Assembly (NCBI GenBank): GCA_016204905.1
Contig: JACQJU010000050.1
Span: 1 to 5,982 of the forward strand
Source: Candidatus Gottesmanbacteria bacterium
Lineage (GTDB): Bacteria; Patescibacteriota; Microgenomatia; 2-02-FULL-39-11
DNA length: 5,982 bases
Direction of reading: 5' to 3'
The position numbers and the translations under genes are program-made. Below, piece by piece: positions 1-5,565 of this stretch (position 1 is its first letter; each line of letters starts with the position of its first letter). Below the pieces are notes generated by a model. That model was not told the origin of the DNA. It did no database searches and saw nothing but the letters and a program-made list of their open reading frames with translations.

Positions 1-1
1 G

Positions 2-304
2 GTACTTGTTATCGAAGGTGATGAAAACAAAGTATCTATCAAGAAACTTTTGGAGGAATTATATAAGCGAGAAACAGTAAGCATTTTAGTTGAAGGTGGT
101 GGAAAAACGATAGGAAGTTTTGTAGACAATAGGCTCGTTGATAAAATCTACGCCTTCCATGCCCCAATCCTTATTGGAGGAAATGATGCGGTAAGCGCGG
201 TAAGAGGAGAAGGAGCAAAAACTATCCAAGATGCGATGAAGCTTCGTAGGATAACTTTTAAAAGATTTGGAGATACTATGTTAACAATAGGTTATAGAGA
301 ATAG
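2..304 (+). CDS. ribD: RibD-type pyrimidine reductase, C-terminal part (5' end outside window)
   Basis: The frame is open from base 2 to a TAG at 302-304, giving 100 residues with no start in view; a TTG at 50 is in frame but is most likely an internal Leu. The segment matches the end of the RibD C-terminal reductase domain (dihydrofolate reductase-like fold). It has the nucleotide-binding stretch ILVEGGGKTIGSF, then LVDKIYAFHAPILIGG, and a last strand with GDTMLTIGY. In this family the domain uses NADPH to reduce the ribosyl side chain of 5-amino-6-ribosylamino-uracil phosphate in cytoplasmic riboflavin synthesis. Whether a deaminase domain precedes it cannot be seen. The next gene, two bases downstream, is a riboflavin kinase, which favours the flavin role over a stand-alone dihydrofolate reductase-like enzyme. 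The family call is strong; the exact substrate is inferred from context. Confidence 0.85.
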   Translation, partial: VLVIEGDENKVSIKKLLEELYKRETVSILVEGGGKTIGSFVDNRLVDKIYAFHAPILIGGNDAVSAVRGEGAKTIQDAMKLRRITFKRFGDTMLTIGYRE

Positions 305-306
305 AT

Positions 307-678
307 ATGTTGCCATTAAAGATTAAAGCAAAAGTGATAAAAGGCAAAGGGAGAGGGAAGGGTTTAGGTATCCCGACGATTAATTTTGAGATCCCCGAAG
401 ATTTAAATATTTCCTATGGTGTATACGCTGGTAGGTTATTAATGAATAAGAAAATATATCCTGCCGCCATCCACTTCGGCCACAGGCCAGTTTTCCAGGA
501 AGAAGATAAGTCATTGGAAGCATACATACTGGATAAATTTAACGAAAATATCACTGAGGGAGAACTAGAATTTATCAAGTTTATCAGAGAAATCAGAAAC
601 TTCCCCAATCCCCAAGAAATGGTGAATCAAATCAAAAAAGATGTTGGAGAAATACAGAGAATATTGGATAATTTCTAA
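307..678 (+). CDS. ribF: Monofunctional riboflavin kinase (RibF C-terminal domain only)
   Basis: This 123-residue protein corresponds to the flavokinase domain alone, which transfers phosphate from ATP to riboflavin to give FMN. Family landmarks appear in order: the glycine/basic loop GKGRGKGLGIPTIN (residues 13-26) with the PTxN motif that binds Mg-nucleotide, GVYAGRL (38-44), the G-x-R-P turn (GHRP, 58-61), Glu71 in LEAYILD at the usual catalytic base position, and a C-terminal IREIRNF...QIKKD helix that resembles the family's RxExKF...QIxxD. Common bacterial RibF is about 300 residues with an N-terminal FMN adenylyltransferase domain. Here the ATG is two bases after the upstream stop, so that domain is absent rather than missed. 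No Shine-Dalgarno sequence is visible; translation is probably coupled to ribD. Several usually conserved positions differ (GHRPV for GxRPT), so it is a divergent member. Confidence 0.85.
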   Translation: MLPLKIKAKVIKGKGRGKGLGIPTINFEIPEDLNISYGVYAGRLLMNKKIYPAAIHFGHRPVFQEEDKSLEAYILDKFNENITEGELEFIKFIREIRNFPNPQEMVNQIKKDVGEIQRILDNF

Positions 679-689
679 TTATTCTAATT

Positions 690-709
690 CCTGCCTGCCG
701 GCAGGCAGG
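690..709. repeat. Perfect 20-bp GC-rich palindrome
   Basis: The half site CCTGCCTGCC is followed directly by its exact reverse complement, giving 20 bp with no mismatch in strongly AT-rich surroundings. As RNA it would form an 8-bp stem with a CCGG loop. Identical 7-base flanks TCTAATT (683-689 and 710-716) give it the look of an insertion with a duplicated target. The flanking 7-mer also recurs at 674-680, so the flanks could simply be units of the local 9-base repeat. No T-run follows it, so it is not a classic intrinsic terminator on its own. Confidence 0.9.
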
Positions 710-729
710 TCTAATTGACCTAAACAAAT

Positions 730-762
730 CCCAATTTCTAATATTTAGTCATTGGTTTTTTT
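730..762 (+). terminator. Terminator-like hairpin with T7 tract after ribF
   Basis: CCAAT (731-735) pairs with ATTGG (751-755). After a 2x2 internal loop, CTAA (738-741) pairs with TTAG (745-748) around a TAT loop. Seven T residues follow directly (756-762). The shape and T-run fit Rho-independent termination of the ribD-ribF transcript, about 80 bases past the ribF stop. The stem is AU-rich and therefore weak, although the larger inverted repeat around it could help. On the other strand the hairpin is followed only by a broken T-run, so termination of ftsK here is less certain. Confidence 0.5.
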
Positions 763-765
763 GAA

Positions 766-801
766 ATTAGATCAATTAGATTAATTAGGTTAATTATTGG
801 G
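766..801. repeat. Four degenerate 9-base tandem repeats reaching into the end of ftsK
   Basis: The four units ATTAGATCA, ATTAGATTA, ATTAGGTTA and ATTATTGGG run head to tail. The first three differ from each other at one to three positions and the fourth is degenerate. The last unit includes the ftsK stop codon (TAA, read on the minus strand at 796-794) and the codons just before it. The array also forms the right arm of the inverted repeat. Confidence 0.65.
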
Positions 802-2959
802 TAGCAACTTCCTGTGTATTAGAATTTGATCCCGTTCCAGTGCCCGACAAATATGCTTCTGCATTTTGCACCAGGACATCACGAGGTTTTGATCCTTCAC
901 CGGCTCCCACTATACCTTCCATCTCTAATTGGTCTAGTATGCGCGCAGCTCTTGCATAACCGATGGAAAATCTTCTCTGAAGAAGGGAAGCTGAAGCTTT
1001 ATCGTATTGGCAAATCAGTCTAACAGCATCAGCAAATATAGGATCTTTCCCATCATCAGTTCCTGTTGTAGTTCCGACAATCGTACCTCCCTTTTTGATA
1101 GTTACCGGCATCTTAGTGACTTCTTCAGTATACTCGACTGGTACATTCTTTTTCTTCAGGAAATCAACCAGCTTACTGATATCCTGCTCAGAGACAAAAG
1201 TACCTTGTATCCGAGTCGGTTTAGCCTGATCTGGAGGAATATAAAGCATGTCCCCTCTTCCTAGTAATTTTTCCGCCCCCGGCATATCTATGATCACTCT
1301 AGAATCAATCATAGAAGACACATTAAAAGCTATTCGTGTAGGTACATTGGCCTTTATCAGTCCAGTAATGACATCAACCGAAGGTCGCTGTGTAGCAATC
1401 ACCAGGTGTATTCCAGTCGCCCGGGCCATTTGTGCTAATCTACATATAGATTCCTCAACTTCGACAGGTGCATAAGCCATCAGATCAGCCAGTTCATCAA
1501 TCAGTATCACAATATATGGTAGTGTTTGCAAACCCAGTGTTTCATTAAAGCCATCTATATTTCTTACCCCTACTTCGGCAAATTGTTTGTAACGTCTATC
1601 CATCTCGCTCATCGCCCAGCGAAGGGCAGAAAGTATTTTATCTGGCTCTACTATCACCGGTGTCAAAAGATGGGGAATACCATTATACCCAGTCAGTTCC
1701 ACTCTTTTCGGGTCAACCATAATCAGTCTCACTTCATCTGGCGAAGCTCGAAAAAGAAGAGAAGCTATCCAGGAATTGATAAGTACTGACTTACCAGAAC
1801 CCGTTGTTCCAGCAATCAGTACATGAGGCATTTTGGCTATATTAGCAGTCACCGGACTACCAGAGACGTCCAAACCCAAAGCAACAGTTAATTTATGTTT
1901 CTTATTAGCCATCAGATCCGAAGAAATCATTTGTCGGAGTGTGACAAATTCCAAAGAACGATTGGGTATCTCAATACCCAGTAGGCTTCTACCTGGTATC
2001 GGTGCTTCTATCCTAATCTGTCCGGTAGGAGCTGCCAAAGCGAGGGCTAAATCGTTAGATAATGCAGTGATTTTGGATAGTTTTGTGCCTAGAGCTATTT
2101 CGAGGGCATACTGAGTGATAGCCGGGCCTAAATTGACCTCCACTACTCTGGCTGTTATACCAAAACTTTCTAGAGTCTTTTCTATCACATCGGCATTTTT
2201 CTTCATATCGCCTCTGTCAGCTTTATTTGCTGGACCACCAGAAAGAAGAGATAGAGGTGGATATTCCCAGATCACTTGCTGATTTGGTTTCGAAGACACC
2301 ATAGTAGAAGGTAGTCCCGTAACTGAAGATGTTTTTTGTACAGCTGGCCCATTGGTTTTGATGGGTTTCTCTTCCCCATGATCATTTATTTTAGCCAAAG
2401 AAGGAGACTTTATCGGTAATTTCTGATCCATAAAGATTGGTTTTTTGCCCTTGTCACTTTGAGGTCGAAAAATATAGGTAGTAAAAAATTTGATAGTTGC
2501 TGAAAGAGAATCAGTAATAAAGTTGATTATTTGGTCTAGTGAAGTATTAAACATAACAATTAGTCCAATAGTCAGTGCGCCTATCAATATGATGATTGCT
2601 CCTAATCCCGAAACGGTTGCTGATATATTCTCCCATATTTTGAGCCCCACAAATCCCGATTGTGTCAGTCCTAAAATCGAAAGATAAGACAACACTAGAC
2701 CCAGTGTGACATTGGGTTTGGCTATCCTCATCTTCAGTTTGAGAAAAAGAAAAGACGACCAGATTAGAACTATAGGAAGCAATAATCCAGCCCAACCTAA
2801 TCTGTCGGAAACTATTTGATTAACCCTAGATAATATTCCTTCATTTTGAAAATAGGAAGCGCCTATGATACCAGCTGTGGCTATAAAAAGGAGTGTAAAG
2901 ATGGTATAAATTGTCTGTTTTTTTAATTTAAATTTAAAAAGTGATCTGCGTCTTGCCAT
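794..2959 (-). CDS. ftsK: FtsK/SpoIIIE DNA translocase
   Basis: Septum-anchored, ATP-driven double-stranded DNA pump that clears and sorts chromosomes at division. With the start chosen here it has 721 residues. Four membrane helices lie near residues 14-37, 55-74, 83-108 and 117-140, followed by a short polar linker of about 90 residues. The motor has the family strand GPAITQYALE (278-287), Walker A GTTGSGKS (384-391), Walker B IVILIDE ending at Asp488-Glu489, the ATQRPSVDVITGLIKANVPTR region, and GAEKLLGRGDML. A winged-helix gamma domain (about 639-697; RRFSIGYARAARILDQLE) would read the polar guide sequences. The frame stays open up to an ATG at 3058, but two promoters lie inside that extension and the extra 33 residues look unlike FtsK. 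The ATG at 2959 (MARRRS, basic before helix 1) is therefore preferred. No Shine-Dalgarno sequence is seen. It is short compared with E. coli FtsK but similar to SpoIIIE-type proteins. Confidence 0.97.
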   Translation of the reverse strand: MARRRSLFKFKLKKQTIYTIFTLLFIATAGIIGASYFQNEGILSRVNQIVSDRLGWAGLLLPIVLIWSSFLFLKLKMRIAKPNVTLGLVLSYLSILGLTQSGFVGLKIWENISATVSGLGAIIILIGALTIGLIVMFNTSLDQIINFITDSLSATIKFFTTYIFRPQSDKGKKPIFMDQKLPIKSPSLAKINDHGEEKPIKTNGPAVQKTSSVTGLPSTMVSSKPNQQVIWEYPPLSLLSGGPANKADRGDMKKNADVIEKTLESFGITARVVEVNLGPAITQYALEIALGTKLSKITALSNDLALALAAPTGQIRIEAPIPGRSLLGIEIPNRSLEFVTLRQMISSDLMANKKHKLTVALGLDVSGSPVTANIAKMPHVLIAGTTGSGKSVLINSWIASLLFRASPDEVRLIMVDPKRVELTGYNGIPHLLTPVIVEPDKILSALRWAMSEMDRRYKQFAEVGVRNIDGFNETLGLQTLPYIVILIDELADLMAYAPVEVEESICRLAQMARATGIHLVIATQRPSVDVITGLIKANVPTRIAFNVSSMIDSRVIIDMPGAEKLLGRGDMLYIPPDQAKPTRIQGTFVSEQDISKLVDFLKKKNVPVEYTEEVTKMPVTIKKGGTIVGTTTGTDDGKDPIFADAVRLICQYDKASASLLQRRFSIGYARAARILDQLEMEGIVGAGEGSKPRDVLVQNAEAYLSGTGTGSNSNTQEVATQ

Positions 2960-2992
2960 TTGGACAGTTAGTGAAAAGTTTGTAAGTGATCT

Positions 2993-3020
2993 ATTATAAC
3001 AATAAAATCTCTCTTGTAAA
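2993..3020 (-). promoter_or_regulatory. Proximal ftsK promoter (TTTACA - 16 - TATAAT)
   Basis: On the minus strand, TTTACA at 3020-3015 (5 of 6 to the -35 consensus) and a perfect TATAAT at 2998-2993 are separated by 16 bases. Transcription would begin near 2986, leaving a leader of about 27 bases before the ATG at 2959. This supports that start and rules out the upstream ATG for transcripts from this promoter. Confidence 0.7.
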
Positions 3021-3036
3021 AAGGTTCCACAAGAAT

Positions 3037-3065
3037 ATCCTATAGTATTAGAGGACATTTGTCAA
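3037..3065 (-). promoter_or_regulatory. Distal ftsK promoter (TTGACA - 17 - TAGGAT)
   Basis: On the minus strand, a perfect TTGACA at 3065-3060 and TAGGAT at 3042-3037 (4 of 6) are separated by 17 bases. The element spans the in-frame ATG at 3058, so that ATG would not be in its transcript. The predicted transcript would start near 3030 and run through the proximal promoter, giving ftsK two tandem promoters. Confidence 0.55.
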
Positions 3066-3068
3066 GCC

Positions 3069-3097
3069 TTTACTTTTAGGGCTATCTATTTTACGCT
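3069..3097 (+). promoter_or_regulatory. Possible promoter for the L,D-transpeptidase gene (weak)
   Basis: TTTACT at 3069-3074 and TACGCT at 3092-3097 are 17 bases apart and would start transcription at about 3104, essentially at the ATG (3105). The -10 match is poor (3 of 6). A perfect TATAAT at 3101-3106 overlaps the start codon and so cannot serve this start. TTGTCA at 3059-3064, on the opposite strand of the ftsK -35, is another possible -35. The promoter must lie in this short divergent spacer unless transcription enters from elsewhere. Confidence 0.25.
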
Positions 3098-3104
3098 AAA
3101 TATA

Positions 3105-3839
3105 ATGAGAAAAAAATCACCCAAAAAAAGAAAAGCTAAACTTTCACATCTTTATCTAATCAAGGCATCGATCATAGCTAGTTTCTTGAGTTTTTTGATT
3201 TTCTCCCTATACCTTATATATCACCTTCTTTTTCCTCCATTTTGTGCCAATAGCATCAGCTGCATAAAAGATTTATCAGGACGCTACGAAGAGACGAAGG
3301 AAGGCATATTTTTAGGTAAAAAAATTATTGTCCCCTCTACATTAAGTTATGATTATCTACCAACCGCCGAAGATATATTAGGCGAGAGTACTGGTAATAA
3401 ACGTATCACCGTAGATTTGAGCGCTCAAACTCTCCATGCCTATGAAGGAGATCGGGAAGTCTTCAGTTTCCCAGTCTCTACCGGCAAATGGTTTCATACC
3501 CCAACAGGTGATTTCCAGATATGGATAAAACTACGCTATACCCGCATGAAAGGCGGCGTACCGGGTACAGGAACCTATTATAATTTACCCAATGTTCCTT
3601 ACACTATGTATTTTTATAATGCCGAGCATCCAAAAACACAAGGCTATGGACTTCATGGAGCTTATTGGCACAATAACTTCGGCCACCCTATGAGTCATGG
3701 GTGTGTCAATATCAGCCCTGATAACGCCGGTATCCTCTATAACTGGGCCGATCCACCTACAAAAAGTAATACTACCTATGCCTCTGATAGCCAGCCCGGC
3801 ACTCCGATTACTATTTACGGCCAAACTCCAGCTCAATAA
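3105..3839 (+). CDS. Membrane-anchored L,D-transpeptidase (YkuD domain)
   Basis: This 244-residue protein starts with a very basic tail (MRKKSPKKRKAK) and one long hydrophobic helix at about 17-43, so it is probably anchored with its catalytic domain outside. No signal peptidase cleavage site is evident. The YkuD domain spans about 100-238, beginning KRITVDLSAQTLHAYEGD. It has the family blocks TPTGDFQI (132-139), PNVPYTMYF (162-170), and the active-site region with His184-Gly185 and SHGCVN (197-202), where Cys200 is the nucleophile and His198 its neighbour. Such enzymes form 3-3 cross-links in peptidoglycan or attach proteins to it. There is no LysM or other wall-binding domain. Cys47 and Cys53, just outside the membrane, could form a disulfide. 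No other Met precedes the helix, which supports the start at 3105; no Shine-Dalgarno sequence is visible. Confidence 0.93.
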   Translation: MRKKSPKKRKAKLSHLYLIKASIIASFLSFLIFSLYLIYHLLFPPFCANSISCIKDLSGRYEETKEGIFLGKKIIVPSTLSYDYLPTAEDILGESTGNKRITVDLSAQTLHAYEGDREVFSFPVSTGKWFHTPTGDFQIWIKLRYTRMKGGVPGTGTYYNLPNVPYTMYFYNAEHPKTQGYGLHGAYWHNNFGHPMSHGCVNISPDNAGILYNWADPPTKSNTTYASDSQPGTPITIYGQTPAQ

Positions 3840-3854
3840 GCTCCCCATTTTTTA

Positions 3855-3863
3855 TGCTACAAT
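3855..3863 (+). promoter_or_regulatory. Extended -10 promoter before the ABC operon
   Basis: TGCTACAAT combines the TGn extension with TACAAT (5 of 6 to the consensus). No convincing -35 is seen at 16-18 bases upstream, as is usual for extended -10 promoters. Transcription would start near 3870, only about three bases before the ATG at 3873, which predicts a nearly leaderless mRNA for the ABC operon. Read-through from the transpeptidase gene, 33 bases upstream, is also possible. Confidence 0.5.
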
Positions 3864-3872
3864 TGATCCCAC

Positions 3873-4790
3873 ATGGAGACAGTACTCGAAGTCAAAAACC
3901 TCACCAAAAAATTTGGTGGATTTACAGCGGTTGATGATATTTCTTTCAATATTAAGGAAGGCGAGATTGTAGGCCTCCTTGGTCCTAACGGAGCAGGAAA
4001 AACCACCACTATTTATATGCTGCTTGACATATTAACTCCAACTAATGGGGGTATCAGCTATTTTGGTAAAGACTTAGTAAAAAATCGTAGCGAAATCATG
4101 CATAAAATCAATTTTTCCTCTACCTATGTAGAACTGCCTTGGCGCTTAACTGTCAATCAAAATCTAGAAGTTTTAGCCAGGCTTTATGGCATAAAAGATA
4201 TAAAAGGGCGAGTGGCAAAAATACTGGATATATTTGACATAGTGGATTTGAAAAATAAAAAGACAGGGACACTTTCTGCCGGGCAGAAAACCAAGGTATT
4301 TCTAGCCAAAGCTTTCCTAAACTTTCCCAAGATTCTTCTTCTTGACGAACCTACAGCCTCTCTTGACCCAGAAATTGCCGCAAAAGTACGATCTATTCTT
4401 CTTGAGGAACGAAAGAAATTCAAGACTGCTATGTTGTTTACTTCCCATAATATGACCGAGGTGGAAGAAGTCTGCGATAGGGTAATTTTCATAAATCATG
4501 GCAAGATAATCGCCGAAGACACTCCTCTTGGTCTTGCTTCCAAAACCAAATTAACTAGCGTACGTCTAACTATTGTTGACGGTATGAAAAGGACTGTAGC
4601 AGTTTGTCAGAAAAATAAATGGCAATCAAAAGCAGAAGATAGGATTCTAAATATTTCTCTTGCCGAGAAGTCTATTGCATCGTTGTTTCAGTTACTCGCC
4701 AAAGAAGAAGTGGAATATTCCGAAGTTACTATCCAGAAACCGAACCTGGAAGATTTCTTCTTATCCGAAGTAGGCAAGTATGCTAAATAG
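3873..4790 (+). CDS. ABC-2 type transporter ATP-binding protein (DrrA/CcmA-like)
   Basis: A 305-residue cytoplasmic ATPase that powers the permease encoded next. Motifs in order: Walker A GPNGAGKT (37-44), signature LSAGQ (134-138, Ala for the usual second Gly), Walker B ILLLDEP (154-160) followed by the D-loop SLD, and the switch histidine His192 in TSHNM. The segment KINFSSTYVELPWRLTVNQNL aligns without gaps to the usual RIGYxPQE...LTVxENL Q-loop and has Thr84 where the glutamine is expected. The C-terminal 80 or so residues, ending IQKPNLEDFFLSEVGK, match the accessory domain of drug, polysaccharide and lipid exporters in the DrrA group. Its last 11 bases overlap the permease start, so the two are translated together. 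The substrate cannot be read from the sequence. No Shine-Dalgarno sequence precedes the ATG. Confidence 0.95.
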   Translation: METVLEVKNLTKKFGGFTAVDDISFNIKEGEIVGLLGPNGAGKTTTIYMLLDILTPTNGGISYFGKDLVKNRSEIMHKINFSSTYVELPWRLTVNQNLEVLARLYGIKDIKGRVAKILDIFDIVDLKNKKTGTLSAGQKTKVFLAKAFLNFPKILLLDEPTASLDPEIAAKVRSILLEERKKFKTAMLFTSHNMTEVEEVCDRVIFINHGKIIAEDTPLGLASKTKLTSVRLTIVDGMKRTVAVCQKNKWQSKAEDRILNISLAEKSIASLFQLLAKEEVEYSEVTIQKPNLEDFFLSEVGKYAK

Positions 4791-5559
4791 ACTATACGCA
4801 ATTATTTTAAGGCAACTCTATGTTTTTGTAGCCAGTCTTGGAAGGTCATCAGATACATTATTCTGGCCGGTAGTTAACTTATTCTTATGGGGATACCTGA
4901 GTATTTATTTTAGTCAAAAGGGTGGAATAAATCTTTTAGCCTCACTCTTGACTGGATACCTATTGTGGATGTTTCTCCAAAGAAGCCAAGAAGATTTATC
5001 AGTTGGCCTGCTTGAAGATCTCTGGAGTCGCAATTTTATCAATATTTTTGCCACCCCCATAACTATCTGGGAATACCTTCTCGGTCTTATCACCACAGGA
5101 TGTCTCAAATTGCTTGGTAGCTTTTTCTTGGTAGTCATACTGACATATCTTCTTTTTGCTTTTAATATATTTTCACTTGGTATCTACCTTGTTCCTTTTA
5201 TATTTAATTTACTCCTCACCGGTTGGTGGACGGGTATTATGATCAACGGCCTTATTATAAGATTCGGGTTTGAAGTAGAAGCACTATCCTGGACAATGAT
5301 TTTTCTACTCATGCCTTTTAGCGGAGTATTCTATCCAGTGGATGTTCTTCCTACTTGGATGCAAACTATTTCCTATATTCTACCTTCAAGTTATGTATTT
5401 TCCGGTATGAGGAAATTGATACAAGATGGAATATTTGACTGGAATTTATTTGTTGTAAGTCTAATATTAAATATTTTCTTTATGCTTTTATCTCTGCTCT
5501 TCTATAAAAAAATGTTTGATATTGCCAAAGAAAAAGGCTATTTAGTGAAAAACTACTAA
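4780..5559 (+). CDS. ABC-2 type transporter permease
   Basis: A 259-residue integral membrane protein with about six hydrophobic segments (roughly 25-43, 52-67, 98-126, 133-160, 170-186 and 222-242). Family signs are the cytoplasmic stretch EDLWSRNFINIFATPITIWEYLLG (79-102, the probable coupling region that contacts the ATPase) and the block PFSGVFYPVDVLPTWMQ...LPSSYVFSGMR (179-211), typical of ABC-2 permeases. It would dimerise and pair with two copies of the upstream ATPase to form an exporter. The ATG lies within the end of the ATPase gene; GAAGTAGG, ending five bases before it, is the nearest thing to a ribosome binding site in this window. The substrate is unknown. The next gene, a GT-C like enzyme, points weakly to a glycan or glycolipid rather than a drug. 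Confidence 0.92.
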   Translation: MLNRLYAIILRQLYVFVASLGRSSDTLFWPVVNLFLWGYLSIYFSQKGGINLLASLLTGYLLWMFLQRSQEDLSVGLLEDLWSRNFINIFATPITIWEYLLGLITTGCLKLLGSFFLVVILTYLLFAFNIFSLGIYLVPFIFNLLLTGWWTGIMINGLIIRFGFEVEALSWTMIFLLMPFSGVFYPVDVLPTWMQTISYILPSSYVFSGMRKLIQDGIFDWNLFVVSLILNIFFMLLSLLFYKKMFDIAKEKGYLVKNY

Positions 5560-5565
5560 GAATCT

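Larger units (their letters stand above)
674..790. repeat. Imperfect inverted repeat built from TCTAATT-type 9-base units
   Basis: This spacer lies between the convergent ribF and ftsK genes. The left arm has TCTAATT at 674-680, 683-689 and 710-716, followed by GACCTAA (717-723). The right arm (767-789) is its reverse complement. If bases 690-716 are skipped, the left arm 674-689 plus 717-723 pairs with 767-789 at 20 of 23 positions. The TCTAATT copies start 9 and 27 bases apart, so they keep a 9-base phase, and the right arm has the same 9-base period. The transcript could fold into a large branched hairpin on either strand. A role in two-way termination is an inference. I recall similar CTAATT-rich spacers from CPR genomes but did not search. 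Confidence 0.7.

Noticed and set aside
690..709. Palindrome as a CRISPR repeat or the intrinsic terminator of ribF
   Set aside because: Only one copy is present with no spacer array, and no T-run follows it; the hairpin at 731-755 with T7 is the better terminator candidate.
2547..2795. Minus-strand 82-residue open frame inside ftsK
   Set aside because: It lies within the membrane-helix part of ftsK in another frame, has no recognisable domain, and is a shadow of the real gene. The same holds for the plus-strand frames across 826-2687.
2960..3058. N-terminal extension of FtsK to the ATG at 3058
   Set aside because: The region holds two promoters for the same strand, and the extra residues do not look like FtsK; the start at 2959 gives the usual basic tail before the first helix.
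3101..3106. Perfect TATAAT as the promoter of the L,D-transpeptidase
   Set aside because: It overlaps the ATG at 3105, so transcription would start inside the gene, and no other Met lies before the membrane helix to serve as a later start.
4184..4499. Minus-strand open frames opposite the ABC ATPase
   Set aside because: The plus strand encodes a fully conserved ATPase with all motifs; the opposite frames have no family features or promoter of their own.
2..5559. Alternative genetic code (TGA as Gly, as in some CPR lineages) because no TGA stop is used
   Set aside because: All genes read through without any in-frame TGA and end at TAA or TAG; six stops are too few to infer recoding.
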